64,000 bases of DNA from Pachysolen tannophilus NRRL Y-2460 (GCA_001661245.1 KV454015.1:62001-126000); one strand, 5' to 3'; numbered from the stretch's first letter, positions 38,330-49,746 are shown. Numbers and translations: made by a program. Notes: a model not told the origin generated them from the letters alone.

Positions 38330-41300
38330 ATGTCTAAAAGAAATCTTGACCAGGATGTGGATGAAGGTGGTGAGGTAGAGGTAAATGGTAATGGTAATGG
38401 TGGTGGTGGTGTGGATGGACAAGATGTTCTGTTGGATATTTCTGAAATCCATGTTTTGGAAAAATTTACACAAGCGAATGGAGGTAATCGTTACAAGAGA
38501 ACTAAGAGAGAAAGGATTGAAGTTGAGGATAACGATGAAGATGAAGAGGAAGAAGATGGGATGGACACTTTAGCTCCAGCTTTGGCAGGGATAATTGAAA
38601 AAATTGAATTAACAAATTTTATGTGTCATGATCATTTTGAGGTTGAATTTGGACCTCAAATCAATTTTATTATTGGTCATAACGGTAGTGGTAAGAGTGC
38701 TATACTTACAGCAATATCTGTCGGTTTAGGAGCTAAGGCAAATGAAACCAACCGTGGATCATCTTTGAAAAGTTTGATCAAAAATGGAAGTAGTTCTGGT
38801 AGGATATCAATCACCATAAAGAATGAAGGTCCTTCAAGTTATAAACGAGAAATATTTGGTAAAAAAATTATAATACAAAGAATTTTGAAAAGAGAAGGTA
38901 CAAATAATTATTATATTAAAAGTGAAACTGGTAAAACAGTCTCTAATAAGAAAACTGATTTGGATTCGATATTGTCCAGATTTTCAATAACTGTTAATAA
39001 CCCAATGGCAGTATTGACTCAGGATGATGCAAAATCATTTTTAGCCACTGCCTCAGATAGAGAAAAATATAAATTTTTTATGGCTGGTACAAAAACTGAT
39101 GATACCATCAATAATTATTCTATGACTGAAGAAGAAGTTGAAAAAGTTAAAGAAAAATTGTTGGAATTGAAAGAAGAAATAGGAGAGTTAAAAGCTGATG
39201 ATCAAAAGGCTAAAAGTATTTATGACAAGTATCAAGCTTCTGAACATTATCAGGAAATGAAAAACTTGATTGAAGGAAAATATTTATGGGTCCAAGTTGT
39301 TGAAAACGAGGAGAAAATCAAAGCAACAAATGACAAGATTCAACAATTCAAAGAAGAAATTCAAGCTGCACAAAATCACATTGAAAATAATAAAATTGAA
39401 ATTAAAAATTGCGAAGAGAAAAAAACAAAAATCACCGAAGATTTTGCAAATCATAATAATGAAGTAACTGTTTTAGAAGGACAAAGAATGGAGATAAGAG
39501 ATCAGCTTAGTAAGGCCGCTGCAAATTTAAAAGCAATGGAAAATGAGAAAAAATTAATTGAGGTTGATATGAAGAAAAACGACGAAAAAATTACGAAATT
39601 TAAAGAAGATCTGAAAGTAGAACAAACAAGAATTGACAAAATTAATGGTGGATCTCACGAAGAATTGGAAAAACAGAAAAATGAAATATCTGCTGAAAGT
39701 TCTTTAACTGAAGTGAAACTGAAAAATATTAGAAATGAAAAAGAAGTTTATAAAGAGGAAGCTGCGACGCGCATTGTTGAAATTAGAGAACAAATCGAGA
39801 CTGAAAAAGCAAAAGAAATTAATATTACAAATAGATTGAGATCGATACAATCGTCTAAAGCAAAAGAGTTAGATGCGTATGGACATCAAATTTATAACAT
39901 CTTAGATGCAGTGGAGAGAGATCCTGGATTCAAGTCTAAGCCCATTGGTCCACTTGGACGCTATATAAGTATCAAGCAAGGTGAAGAAAAGTGGAGTCAA
40001 CTTTTAGAGGCAACCCTCAAAAGTGCATTAGAAGCTTTTGTTGTTGATAATAGTCATGATTTTAATAGACTTTCTACTCTTTTCAGAAGACACAAGCATA
40101 CGGCAAATATTGTGATAAGAAAAAGCGAGATTTTTGATTATAGTCAAAAATCTGCAAGCGCAGATTTTAAAAGGGTTATGGATGTCTTGGAGATTTCTAA
40201 CAAATATGTTGAGTGTATTCTTGTTGATATGTGCAGAGTTAACAGGATTTTGTTGATAGAAGATAGATCTAAGGCAGAATCTATTGCAAGATCTAACAAT
40301 CGTAATGTTCATAGTATTCTTGTCCCTTTCGATTTCAGGAGTGGTAATAGTATTAGAATAAATCAATACGGAGGTTTGCAGGTAAACGTTATAAATTTTC
40401 CTTACAATAAGATGGATAAGCTTCGTTCAAGTGGTTCTACGGTACAAGAGGTTGAGAGATATCAAAAACTTCTCAATTCAACCAGGAGGAGCTTATTAGA
40501 GTTAGAATCAAAGAGAAAAAAATTCAGCAAGAGGACGACGAAAAGATAAAACTGTTTGATCGAGAATTGAAACTGCTTGTTAATAAACAATCACAGTATG
40601 ATCGCCATATTTTTGAAATAAATAATAAATTGCTGGAGTCTGCAAATACTGGTCATTTGGAATCTTTGAAAGAACAAATTGAAACTCTAACACAGCAAAA
40701 TATGGTTAATAGACAAACGATTGAAGAGGCAAATTTTGAAAATCAAAAGCACTATTTGGAATATCAAAAGTTGGATGAATCTTTTGCAGAGATCAACAGG
40801 AAAATCCAAAAACTTAAAAATAGTAATGATAAAGTTAATAATAAGTTGACCGAATACCAGAGTTTAATAGACACTAAGATTAACGAAATTAATCACTATA
40901 ATAAATCAATTAATAAAAGAAATGTGTTAATTGAAAAATGTGAACAATATATCGAGGGAACATCTACAGAAATTGGAAAATTGATTGCCAACGCTGAAGA
41001 TCATTGTTCTAGAGAAGATGCAGATCTTAAAGAAGAAGATACATTAGACACTATTCGTAAACAGAGAGAACGCATAAGCCAAGAGGTTGCCCAAATTGAA
41101 CAAGAATTAGGAATGTCCAGCGAGGAAATTATCAATCGAATGCAGATAGCAAGATTGAAGTTTAATCAAGCAAAAGAGAAAATTTCCCAAGCTTCAATCT
41201 TACAGAATAATCTACGTCAATCACTAACAGACAGATTAACAACTTTTTTGGAAGTTCGTGATAACTTATGCATCAAAGTCAACGAATCGTTCCAAAGCAG

Positions 41301-41700
41301 TCTTCAATTGAGGAATTTCACAGGAAAAATTGAATTTGACCATAAAGAGCAACGCTTAAAGATGTTAGTCTCAACAAAAGATGGTGCCGAATTGAGAAGC
41401 GTTGAATCTTTTAGTGGTGGTGAAAAATCTTTTGCTCAGATTGCCTTATTGTTAGCTATATGGCAGCAGATGAATACTAAAATACGTGGTTTGGATGAGT
41501 TTGATGTTTTTATGGATCAGATTAATAGAAGGTTGTGTTTGAAATTGATATTACAAAAACTTCGTGGATATGCTTCGAAATCCCAAACAATATTTATAAC
41601 CCCATTAGACATCGCTGGATTGGATGGTGTAGATCAAGGTGATGTACATATCCATAGAATAGTTGATCCTAGGAGAAGTGTGAACTCCAATAATCCTTAG
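38330..41700 (+). CDS. SMC6: SMC6, frame broken at an A7 run
   Basis: Two frames, 38330-40549 (739 residues) and a second that continues to 41700, together form one SMC protein. The N-terminal ATPase half has Walker A GHNGSGKS (116-123) and Q-loop region VLTQDDAKSFL. Coiled coils flank a hinge near residues 525-680. The C-terminal half has the ABC signature SFSGGEKSFAQ and Walker B RGLDEFDVFMD. The frames join by a -1 shift within A7 at 40516-40522, where the zero frame reads A-AAA-AAA. The combined length is about 1123 residues (S. cerevisiae Smc6 1114). Smc6 with Smc5 and the Nse proteins resolves recombination intermediates. The break may be a homopolymer error, a real mutation or, less likely, programmed frameshifting. 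Confidence 0.9.
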
Positions 41701-42008
41701 AACTACTAGGTTTTTTTTTTAGATTCTGGTAAGTGATTTTAGTGTATATAGAAAATTATCTAATATTTGATATGAAGCTGAATATAGAGGAATATAATAC
41801 AGAAACTTGTCAAATGAACTAAAATACAAATATTATTGATTAAGAAAGCGCAGAATGTTTTTTGACTTTCCATGATGGAAAAAGAAAAAGTAAAAAAAAA
41901 ATAAAAAAAAAGCGGTCATCAGTAAATAATATAACAGAAATAATAATACTATACTCAATAAAGTAATAATTAATGAATTAACCCGTCCATCAATGTTCAG
42001 AAAAAGGA

Positions 42009-42048
<40 letters not shown>

Positions 42049-42095
42049 GTAGTAGTAGTAATAGTAATAGTAATACTAAAGACTATTTCTTGCCG
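41701..42095. other. convergent 3' spacer with trinucleotide repeat
   Basis: AT-rich spacer between SMC6 and SWI3. It contains (ATA)n passing into (GTA)n and (ATAGTA)n at about 42010-42076. Confidence 0.7.
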
Positions 42096-44924
42096 TTATC
42101 CAGACCAATATCTATACATATGTGGAGTTTCAAAACTAATCGGTTTCAACTCAGTTGGCTCAGCCTTTACTCTGCCGAGACCTGCCTTATCTTTGGATTC
42201 CCCATTCTCACCACCTTCTTTATTTTCATCATCAGCAGTTGGATTATTACCATTTTCTTCACTCTTATTTGAGGAGTCTATATTTAAGAAATTTAAGGAG
42301 GAACGTGGAGGCTTCAAAATCATCGATTTTGTTTCTTTAAGCATTTCTTTAATCCTGTTAAAATCCAGTTTTGTTGCAGAATTTGAATTCTCCTCAATTC
42401 CTGTTGAATTTTCATCTTCATTTTCTGGTAGTAACGATGATAGTTGTTCAACAATTTCAAAAAATCTATCGCTAATTGTTTTAGTGGCCTTTGCTAACGA
42501 TAAACGATCCAAAAACACTTCTTCTTGTTGTTTCATTAGCAATTTTTTTTGGAATTCCAATTCTTTGTCAACGTTTTTAATTTTTTTCAATTTAAGATCA
42601 ACTTTGTTCAATTGCTGATTTATGATCTGTGTTATCAATTTATTCATGACTCTTTCTTGATATGTTGCAAATACATGACTTCTTGCTCCCACTATACCTA
42701 AAGAAGTTGAAGCAGCGTCTTTGATATCAGCTAGCGGATCCAGAGGATCTTCTTCCTTTTGTTGTTGTTCTGCTAATACTTCAGGTGCTGCTTTTGAATC
42801 TTCTTTCTGTTGGGGTTTTCCTTCATTGATCTTATCTATGATCTTTTCATCAATGATTTTAATTGCCCTGCTTGAAGCAGCAGCAGCGACATCGCTATCA
42901 ACAAGAGTGGTTAAAAACGCTAAAGTCGACATAATAGGATTGTCGGTTTGTGAAAACGGTAAATGTGGTATAAATTTCAAAGGTCCCAATACTTCTGGGT
43001 TTTTCTCTAAAAATTTATCTTCAATTGGTAATTGCAAAAATCTAATAATACATTGTTCGGGTGTGTGATTTCCAACACAGTCAGCAATAGCGTTCCAGTT
43101 ATTCTTGAATACTTTAATTCCTTCTAATAATTTAGATAATTCTTCCTCTGTCCAACCCAGGTTTATATCAGCTTTAGCAATTTTTGGCCTTTTAAATTGT
43201 CTTTCACTATCAACTGCGGAATTATCGCTGTTTTCATTATGATTTCCATCACTGGTCCCATTTTCTAATGTGCCTGTATTATTATTATGACCCAATAACT
43301 GTTTTACTCTGCCTAAATCAGGTAAGTTGATTGGTGGTTTATAACTTTCAAATGGAAATAAACCTCTTGGTGTATCATAATCTATTTGGAAATCACTTGT
43401 AGTTGGAGGCTCTACTGGTTGTGGATACAACTCTGGAGCAACTTGATAGTTTATCAACCCCCATTTATTTAAAAATTTATGAACTCTTAATATAGTTGCT
43501 GCATCACCAACTAAGTTCCTTCGGCAAACTGTAAATGTCAAATATTCATTCGGATTAAGACGATATGTATTTATCATAAAATTCCTATATTTTGCATAAA
43601 CTTCCGGTGTCTTGTTTCTATTTGCACCATTGAAAAATTCTGGTAAGGATCTCTTTTCTACTTGATGAATTCTTTTCATGTTGAACCAAGACGCATATGC
43701 TGGTATAACTATAGTATGAGTTTGTATATTTGTCACTGTATCAGGAGTGTCTTCTTTTCTAGCATCAGTAGAAGTTTCAACGATTTTATCATACTCTGCT
43801 TTGATCTTTTGCAGCAGAGTCTCCAGCAGAGACTGTACCGATTCCTCCCGTTCTTGCGGTTGTTGTACTTCTGGCAGTTCCTGTGGTTCCTGCTGCTCGA
43901 CTGATTCCGATTTTTCAATTTCCAGCAGCCGCGGCAGCGGCGTCAGCGATAAAGAGGGAGACAGAGACAGCGACGGTGACAGAGACAGTGACAGAGACAG
44001 TGACAGTGACAGTGACGGAGACAGTGACAGAGACAGAGACAGCGATGATACCAGCTTCAGTTTCAGTTGAAGTTCATCATCACCTTCATCTTCACCTTTA
44101 CCTTTACCTTCACCTTCACCTTCAACTTCAACTTCATTTTCAACTTCACTTCCACTTTCACTTTCACCTCCACTTTTCTCTTTTTCAAATTTTTCTTCAA
44201 CCACCTGAGTTTCTTTTGATTCCAGGTCGATATTTTTTTCTTCTTTATCCAACATGTTAAAATCACCATCATTATCTATTTTATTAGAATCATGTTCTTC
44301 CTCTTGACTCTGCATCTCATCTGCTTCTTTTAGTTCTTGATGTTGTGCTTGTTGTTGTGCGTACAGTTGCAGTTGCAATTGTGGTTGCAGTTGCTCTTGG
44401 GTTGGCGATCGTGATGGCGATTGTGTTGGCGATTGTGATTTCTGTGGCGATTGCTGTTGCAATTGCTCTTGTTGTTGCTCTTCTATTTCCATATCCTCAT
44501 TTTTCAATTCACCATCCACTGACACGGAATCTTTTTTAGATTCTTCAGGATCAACTAAAGGCTCAGAATCTTCCGGGGACTTGATTGAAACCAAAGGTTC
44601 AGAAACTCCAGCTTCTTCCTGAGTTCCCAGTAATAAAACTTCATCTTTTAATTGTGGTACTTCATTTACCAGAGGAGAATTAGAATTTTCAAGCTTTACA
44701 TCTTCCTTATCACCCGATTGCTCAAACACATTCTCATGTGGCTCTTCGTTTACTTCATCTGATACATAAGAATTCTGTCGACTAGTTTCGCGTTCAGAAA
44801 CGTTAAAATCATTGAAATCACCACCTTCATTCTTCTTATCCTGTCCTTCAATTGATTCTTCAATTTCTTCCTTACCTTCCACATCACTCGTCCCAGATCT
44901 TATCTTTTCTTCCTCATCTGACAT
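42096..44924 (-). CDS. SWI3: SWI/SNF complex subunit, SWIRM-SANT protein
   Basis: The 942-residue protein has a long acidic, Gln/Ser-rich N-terminus. The SWIRM domain (about 401-491) reads IVIPAYASWFNMKRIHQVEK and VCRRNLVGDAATILRVHKFL. The SANT domain (about 586-635) begins WTEEELSKLLEGIKVF, and a C-terminal coiled region mediates dimerisation. The long N-terminus favours SWI3 (825 in S. cerevisiae) over RSC8 (557). It is a core scaffold of the SWI/SNF remodeller. Two repeat blocks encode (Ser-Leu)n and (Glu-Gly/Glu-Val)n tracts at about 220-325. Confidence 0.88.
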   Translation of the reverse strand: MSDEEEKIRSGTSDVEGKEEIEESIEGQDKKNEGGDFNDFNVSERETSRQNSYVSDEVNEEPHENVFEQSGDKEDVKLENSNSPLVNEVPQLKDEVLLLGTQEEAGVSEPLVSIKSPEDSEPLVDPEESKKDSVSVDGELKNEDMEIEEQQQEQLQQQSPQKSQSPTQSPSRSPTQEQLQPQLQLQLYAQQQAQHQELKEADEMQSQEEEHDSNKIDNDGDFNMLDKEEKNIDLESKETQVVEEKFEKEKSGGESESGSEVENEVEVEGEGEGKGKGEDEGDDELQLKLKLVSSLSLSLSLSPSLSLSLSLSLSLSPSLSLSPSLSLTPLPRLLEIEKSESVEQQEPQELPEVQQPQEREESVQSLLETLLQKIKAEYDKIVETSTDARKEDTPDTVTNIQTHTIVIPAYASWFNMKRIHQVEKRSLPEFFNGANRNKTPEVYAKYRNFMINTYRLNPNEYLTFTVCRRNLVGDAATILRVHKFLNKWGLINYQVAPELYPQPVEPPTTSDFQIDYDTPRGLFPFESYKPPINLPDLGRVKQLLGHNNNTGTLENGTSDGNHNENSDNSAVDSERQFKRPKIAKADINLGWTEEELSKLLEGIKVFKNNWNAIADCVGNHTPEQCIIRFLQLPIEDKFLEKNPEVLGPLKFIPHLPFSQTDNPIMSTLAFLTTLVDSDVAAAASSRAIKIIDEKIIDKINEGKPQQKEDSKAAPEVLAEQQQKEEDPLDPLADIKDAASTSLGIVGARSHVFATYQERVMNKLITQIINQQLNKVDLKLKKIKNVDKELEFQKKLLMKQQEEVFLDRLSLAKATKTISDRFFEIVEQLSSLLPENEDENSTGIEENSNSATKLDFNRIKEMLKETKSMILKPPRSSLNFLNIDSSNKSEENGNNPTADDENKEGGENGESKDKAGLGRVKAEPTELKPISFETPHMYRYWSG
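43959..44165. repeat. two adjacent 6-bp-period minisatellites inside SWI3
   Basis: GACAGW units (43959-44042) are followed by CTTCAN/ACCTTC units (about 44070-44165). A six-base period keeps the frame and yields alternating Ser-Leu and alternating Glu-Gly, Glu-Val and Gly-Lys dipeptides on the coding (reverse) strand. Confidence 0.8.
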
Positions 44925-44976
44925 ATTGTATTATATTTTATATCAACGGCGGTTAATTATATATATACATATATAT

Positions 44977-45015
<39 letters not shown>

Positions 45016-45737
45016 TATTATATATAGCGTAGAAAACAAAGGGAGAAGAATTAACTTTACTTATAACTCAAAACCCCAATCAACTCGATCAAGCTGATTT
45101 TCCAAAAAAACACTAAAACAAACCAACCGCTCTACCCTAAACAGAGAAAAAACCACTCAAATCTCCAATTAATGATGGTAATTTACAATCTATTTTAAAA
45201 ATTATGTTAATCAATTATCTATTTAACCGCCGTTACTTGTTTTTCTACTGTTTTTTTTTGTTTTTTTTCGGTGTTTTTTTTTTTTTTGTTTTTTTGAGTT
45301 CTTGGACGAAAACCAGTAAAAAATCCGAATTAGGAAATTTCCAAAAAAAAAATTTCCAAAAAAAAAAATTAAATTTTCTAACTTCCTAATAAAGGAAGTT
45401 GTCTGTTTTTAGTAACATTTCCGTATTTGGACATCCTTTTTTTTTTTTTTGGAATTTTGATTTTTTTTTTCTTTTTAGTTAGAAGTGGTGAGTGGTGTAT
45501 GTTTTAGTGTATATATATTAATATTTATAAATATATATATATATAGATATATATAGATACAGATATTGATATATATATATTTAAATTGTGTTTCTTAAAA
45601 AAGAAACTTTTTTGGTTTTCATCCAGTAATCTATTTTTCTATTTATAATTGGTACTAGTTATTTGATATTGGGTTGTATTGTAAAGGAGAAGAACGTGAA
45701 AGCGAGTCGGAAAGATTGAGCAGCAAAGGAATAAAAA
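44925..45737. promoter_or_regulatory. divergent promoter of SWI3 and COY1
   Basis: About 810 bases include a (TA)n tract (about 44981-45012), repeated TTTCC-A-run blocks near 45340-45370 and a hairpin AACTTCC (45380-45386) with GGAAGTT (45394-45400). T runs and a second TA-rich tract (about 45510-45585) follow. No gene is recognised. Confidence 0.45.
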
Positions 45738-47978
45738 ATGAGTGATGATTCCAAACAACTGACTCTAACGGCGTTACCTAGTGGAAATGTTGAGAATTCA
45801 GCTGTAGGAGTTGGTGGTAATAGTGATAAGAGTGGTATTGGCGGTAGTGATGGTAGTGGTGATAGTAGTAGCGGTAATGATGGTAATGGAGGTAATAATG
45901 AAGGCGATTCATCTACTACGGATATTTCATCTTTTGAGAAAGCGGTACAATTTTGGTCAACAATTGATTTACCATCATTACAGAAAAGTTTAGATGCACA
46001 AGGTATTGAGATTCAAGATTTCCAAAAAAATTCTTTAATAAGTAGGAAAGAATTGGCAACAAAGACAAAGACTTTTAAAAAATTGGAAGATCAAGAAAAA
46101 TTAAAAGAAATTAAACTGTTATTAAAAGATTATCAAAATGAAATTGATAATTTAACTAAAAAAAATAAAAGTATTGAAACTATTTTTTTCACTGTTTATA
46201 GAGCTATTGTTGAAGCTCCAGATCCAAAACCTTTATTAGAAATTTCATTAAATTCAATTAATGATTTATCTCAATTGGAATTTTTGAAAAAAGAAAATAC
46301 AGAATTGAAAAATAAATTATTAAATTGTGCTGATTATGATCAATTAAAATCAAGTTTACTGAAAACAGAACGTAATTTACAAAAATTAATGGATACTAAG
46401 GTTAAGGCAAAAGAATCTGAAATGCAAGCATTAATTGATGAAAAGACAAGAAATTGGAAAAGTAAAGAATCTGAATATCAAGAAAGTTTACAAAATGCAA
46501 ATAAGGAAATTGAAGAATTGAAAATAGCTCAACAAGTTATACAGTTGAAACTTAATTCACAATCAGATGCATTAAATGAAGAAAATGTAGAACTAACAAA
46601 TAAAGCAACAAATTTAATTGAATTGGAAATGTTAACAAGAGATGCAGAATCTGCAAAATCAAGGGTTTTACAATTAGAAAAAAGAAATGAAGAATTAAGA
46701 TATGAGTTGAGTACTTCTAATTCCGAAGTTGAAAAAGAAAAAATTAAGAAATTAAGTGATAGTAAGATTTCAGAATTGGAAAGTGAAAATGCGTTATTAG
46801 TAGCAAGATTAGAACATGAAAGAAATAATGTTAAAAATTTGAAAACTGAAAAAACAAAGAAAATTGAATCATTAACAAGAGAAATAACACAGTTAAATCA
46901 AGAAGTTACTAGGTTGAGAGAAAGAGTTGCTGCAGTTTCAGACTATGATGAATTGAAAAAAGAATTGGATGTCTTGAAAGAAATAGAATTTGGTGAATTA
47001 AGCGATACAAACGACAATGAAGAAAATATAGAAAATAATCAAAGTAATAATAAGTTGGATTCGATTATGATCCAGAGAAATAGGAAATTAAACAACGAAA
47101 TCGTTGAATATAGATCAAAACATGAAGAATTATTGGCAAAGTATAAAGAACTTGAATCAAAATGTCATAAATCAACAATGGAAATAAAAAATTTGCAAGA
47201 ATTGAACTCAAGATTAGAAAACGATTTAATGAATTTACAAGGAGTTCCTTCAAATAATGGTTGGGATTCATTAAGTATGGTTTCTGGTATTTCAAAATTA
47301 CCAACAACTTCATCTTCTAGAAATGGAAAAATTTCACCAGCTACATCTATAGCTGGTAGTATAGTTGACGGACAATCATCTAATCAACAGGAATCTTCGA
47401 TCTTACCAATTATAACACAGCAAAGAGATAGATTTAGATCAAGAAATAAAGAATTAGAAGATGAATCCAAAAAACAATTTAGTAAAATTGTTGAATTGAA
47501 AAGAGATCTTAATAATTTGAAGAACGATAATAAGGAATTATACGAACGTATAAGATATCTATCGTCATATTCCCAGACAAACCAACAACCCAAATTAAGA
47601 TCGAGCAATATTGGCTATGATCCAGAAGCACGTTATAAAGATTCATATGAAAGAGAATTACATCCAATAGAGCAATTTAGAATAAAAGAAAGTCAAAGAA
47701 TATCATCGAATATCAATCCGTTCGAAAGAATTTATATCAGCATAATTAGAACTGTGCTATCAACAAAGCTTTCAAGGTACTTATTTGCAGCTTATTGTCT
47801 TGGATTGCACTGTGTCATTATGATCATGTTTGTTTATTCGATGGATATGCACATGAATGTTGTTGCTGATGTGAGTGAAGGTGGGAGTACTGGTGGTGTA
47901 ACAGATGGCGGTGCTGTCAAGGCCATCGTGAATAGTCATGGAGACACTGTAGGAAATTTTGTTCCCGATAACCAATAA
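45738..47978 (+). CDS. COY1: CASP-related Golgi coiled-coil protein
   Basis: The 746-residue protein (S. cerevisiae Coy1 679) is mostly coiled coil from about 60 to 660. Near residue 70, AVQFWSTIDLPSLQKSLDAQ and EIQDFQKNSLISRKELATKT match the CASP/Coy1 N-terminal block. A single membrane helix near 681-702 (LFAAYCLGLHCVIMIMFVYS) follows NPFERIYISIIRTVLSTK, the conserved CASP tail motif. It is a tail-anchored Golgi protein that interacts with COG and SNAREs in intra-Golgi retrograde transport. The first 55 residues are Ser/Gly/Asn-rich and poorly conserved. Confidence 0.93.
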   Translation: MSDDSKQLTLTALPSGNVENSAVGVGGNSDKSGIGGSDGSGDSSSGNDGNGGNNEGDSSTTDISSFEKAVQFWSTIDLPSLQKSLDAQGIEIQDFQKNSLISRKELATKTKTFKKLEDQEKLKEIKLLLKDYQNEIDNLTKKNKSIETIFFTVYRAIVEAPDPKPLLEISLNSINDLSQLEFLKKENTELKNKLLNCADYDQLKSSLLKTERNLQKLMDTKVKAKESEMQALIDEKTRNWKSKESEYQESLQNANKEIEELKIAQQVIQLKLNSQSDALNEENVELTNKATNLIELEMLTRDAESAKSRVLQLEKRNEELRYELSTSNSEVEKEKIKKLSDSKISELESENALLVARLEHERNNVKNLKTEKTKKIESLTREITQLNQEVTRLRERVAAVSDYDELKKELDVLKEIEFGELSDTNDNEENIENNQSNNKLDSIMIQRNRKLNNEIVEYRSKHEELLAKYKELESKCHKSTMEIKNLQELNSRLENDLMNLQGVPSNNGWDSLSMVSGISKLPTTSSSRNGKISPATSIAGSIVDGQSSNQQESSILPIITQQRDRFRSRNKELEDESKKQFSKIVELKRDLNNLKNDNKELYERIRYLSSYSQTNQQPKLRSSNIGYDPEARYKDSYERELHPIEQFRIKESQRISSNINPFERIYISIIRTVLSTKLSRYLFAAYCLGLHCVIMIMFVYSMDMHMNVVADVSEGGSTGGVTDGGAVKAIVNSHGDTVGNFVPDNQ

Positions 47979-48201
47979 CAACCAATAAGAGTGAAAACAT
48001 AAAACTGTTGTATAGGCTGAATATATATATATATATATATATATATCTTATTTAGATGAAGTATCAGTTATTATAGTTTTAATAATTGAAAAGTAGTGCA
48101 GTTATTTTTTATCTTTTTAAAAAAGATAATAAATAAATATAGGGTTATAGTGATAGAATAGACTAATAATATTCTTTTAATATAGAACGTTTAGGGTAAT
48201 A
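47979..48201. other. short intergenic space
   Basis: A (TA)n tract at about 48021-48046 and one GTAGTGC element (48093-48099) lie about 105 bases before the next start. Confidence 0.5.
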
Positions 48202-49161
48202 ATGACTGGAACTGAATCTGAAAAATCCACATCTAGTGTTGAACTTCGAGATGATCAAGATGAAGGTATTCCAGAGCCATCTATATTGAAATCATATAAT
48301 AGCGGTAATTCTGCTCATCTGGTGAAACAAGATTTATTAGATGATCAAGAGATTGATCCTGGATTATTAGAAGAAGAAGAAGAGGAAGTAGAGAAAAATA
48401 ATGGCAACCCAAATTTTTTACATTTGAATAATAATCTTGATCAGTTAAATATTACATCTTCAGCAGGTGGGTATTCGAATTCCAGTTCAAAAACTGATGA
48501 ATATACACATGGGGGTGATGAAGATAGAGATGATGAAGAAGAAGATGAAGATGAAGATGAGGATAGATATGATTACGATTATGATGATGACACCGATCAA
48601 CCACCGCCACAGAAACTACGGCCTGTTGACCAAATATCTACTGTTAAACCAGTGGTGAATTATCAGGATAAATTATGGACTCAAATTGATATATTGGATG
48701 ATGTTAAGCAAATGTCTTTAGAAGTTAGTAAAAATGGTTCATTTTTCGATTCTAATCATTCTGAATCTTTACGAAACTTGAAGAACTCTCAACTTAAATT
48801 GCTACTGAACATGATCAAGGCTGAAAAATTGATGGATAGCGAAGAATATCACAAGATATGGAATGTAAAATCTAATTTGAGAGATGATAATGCAGGTGCC
48901 GCTACAACTCAAGCAACCGGTGCTGGAGACACTAGTCTCAATAGCGGTATTGACGACAATAGAGACTTGCGCTTTAGCAAAGATCAGGATGATTTAGAAC
49001 AACTAAAGGAAAACTTATTTAACAGAGAACATTTCAGGAAAATTGGTGATTCAATAACAAGTATAAAACTGGATTTAGAAAATGTGAAATATTCTATCAA
49101 GAAAGTAGATGAAACAACAAAAGACATGTGGGATAATAATGATTTCTCATACCAGACTTGA
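48202..49161 (+). CDS. acidic coiled-coil protein, unrecognised
   Basis: A 319-residue protein that I do not recognise. Residues 1-150 are disordered and strongly acidic, with Glu and Asp runs (EEEEEEVEK, DEDEDEDRYDYDYDDD). The block YQDKLWTQIDILDDVKQMSL (about 154-173), the helix SESLRNLKNSQLKLLLNMIK and the last 55 residues (from DLEQLKENLFNREHFRKIGD to the end) look structured and helical. The layout, an acidic start with two or three short coiled segments, resembles small endosomal or BLOC-1-type subunits, but that is only an impression. The frame is long, opens at an ATG and has ordinary codon use, so it is very likely a real gene. Confidence 0.75.
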   Translation: MTGTESEKSTSSVELRDDQDEGIPEPSILKSYNSGNSAHLVKQDLLDDQEIDPGLLEEEEEEVEKNNGNPNFLHLNNNLDQLNITSSAGGYSNSSSKTDEYTHGGDEDRDDEEEDEDEDEDRYDYDYDDDTDQPPPQKLRPVDQISTVKPVVNYQDKLWTQIDILDDVKQMSLEVSKNGSFFDSNHSESLRNLKNSQLKLLLNMIKAEKLMDSEEYHKIWNVKSNLRDDNAGAATTQATGAGDTSLNSGIDDNRDLRFSKDQDDLEQLKENLFNREHFRKIGDSITSIKLDLENVKYSIKKVDETTKDMWDNNDFSYQT

Positions 49162-49224
49162 TGAGACTACAATTATATGTATCATGTTTCCTATATAGAT
49201 GAATAAATCTAGTAAAAGTAATAT

Positions 49225-49265
<41 letters not shown>

Positions 49266-49272
49266 CCGTTGT

Positions 49273-49706
49273 NNNNNNNNNNNNNNNNNNNNNNNNNNNN
49301 NNNNNNNNNNNNNNNNNNNNNNNNNNNNNNNNNNNNNNNNNNNNNNNNNNNNNNNNNNNNNNNNNNNNNNNNNNNNNNNNNNNNNNNNNNNNNNNNNNNN
49401 NNNNNNNNNNNNNNNNNNNNNNNNNNNNNNNNNNNNNNNNNNNNNNNNNNNNNNNNNNNNNNNNNNNNNNNNNNNNNNNNNNNNNNNNNNNNNNNNNNNN
49501 NNNNNNNNNNNNNNNNNNNNNNNNNNNNNNNNNNNNNNNNNNNNNNNNNNNNNNNNNNNNNNNNNNNNNNNNNNNNNNNNNNNNNNNNNNNNNNNNNNNN
49601 NNNNNNNNNNNNNNNNNNNNNNNNNNNNNNNNNNNNNNNNNNNNNNNNNNNNNNNNNNNNNNNNNNNNNNNNNNNNNNNNNNNNNNNNNNNNNNNNNNNN
49701 NNNNNN
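49273..49706. other. assembly gap (434 N) within a (TA)n array
   Basis: The N run has (TA)n on each side. The sequence TATCCGTTGT stands directly left of the gap and again right of it after the second TA tract. Confidence 0.99.

Positions 49707-49746
<40 letters not shown>

Noticed and set aside
40028-40366. Antisense open frame within SMC6, and many similar shadow frames
   Set aside because: It lies opposite well-conserved coding sequence, has no family features and is expected by chance in AT-rich codon use.
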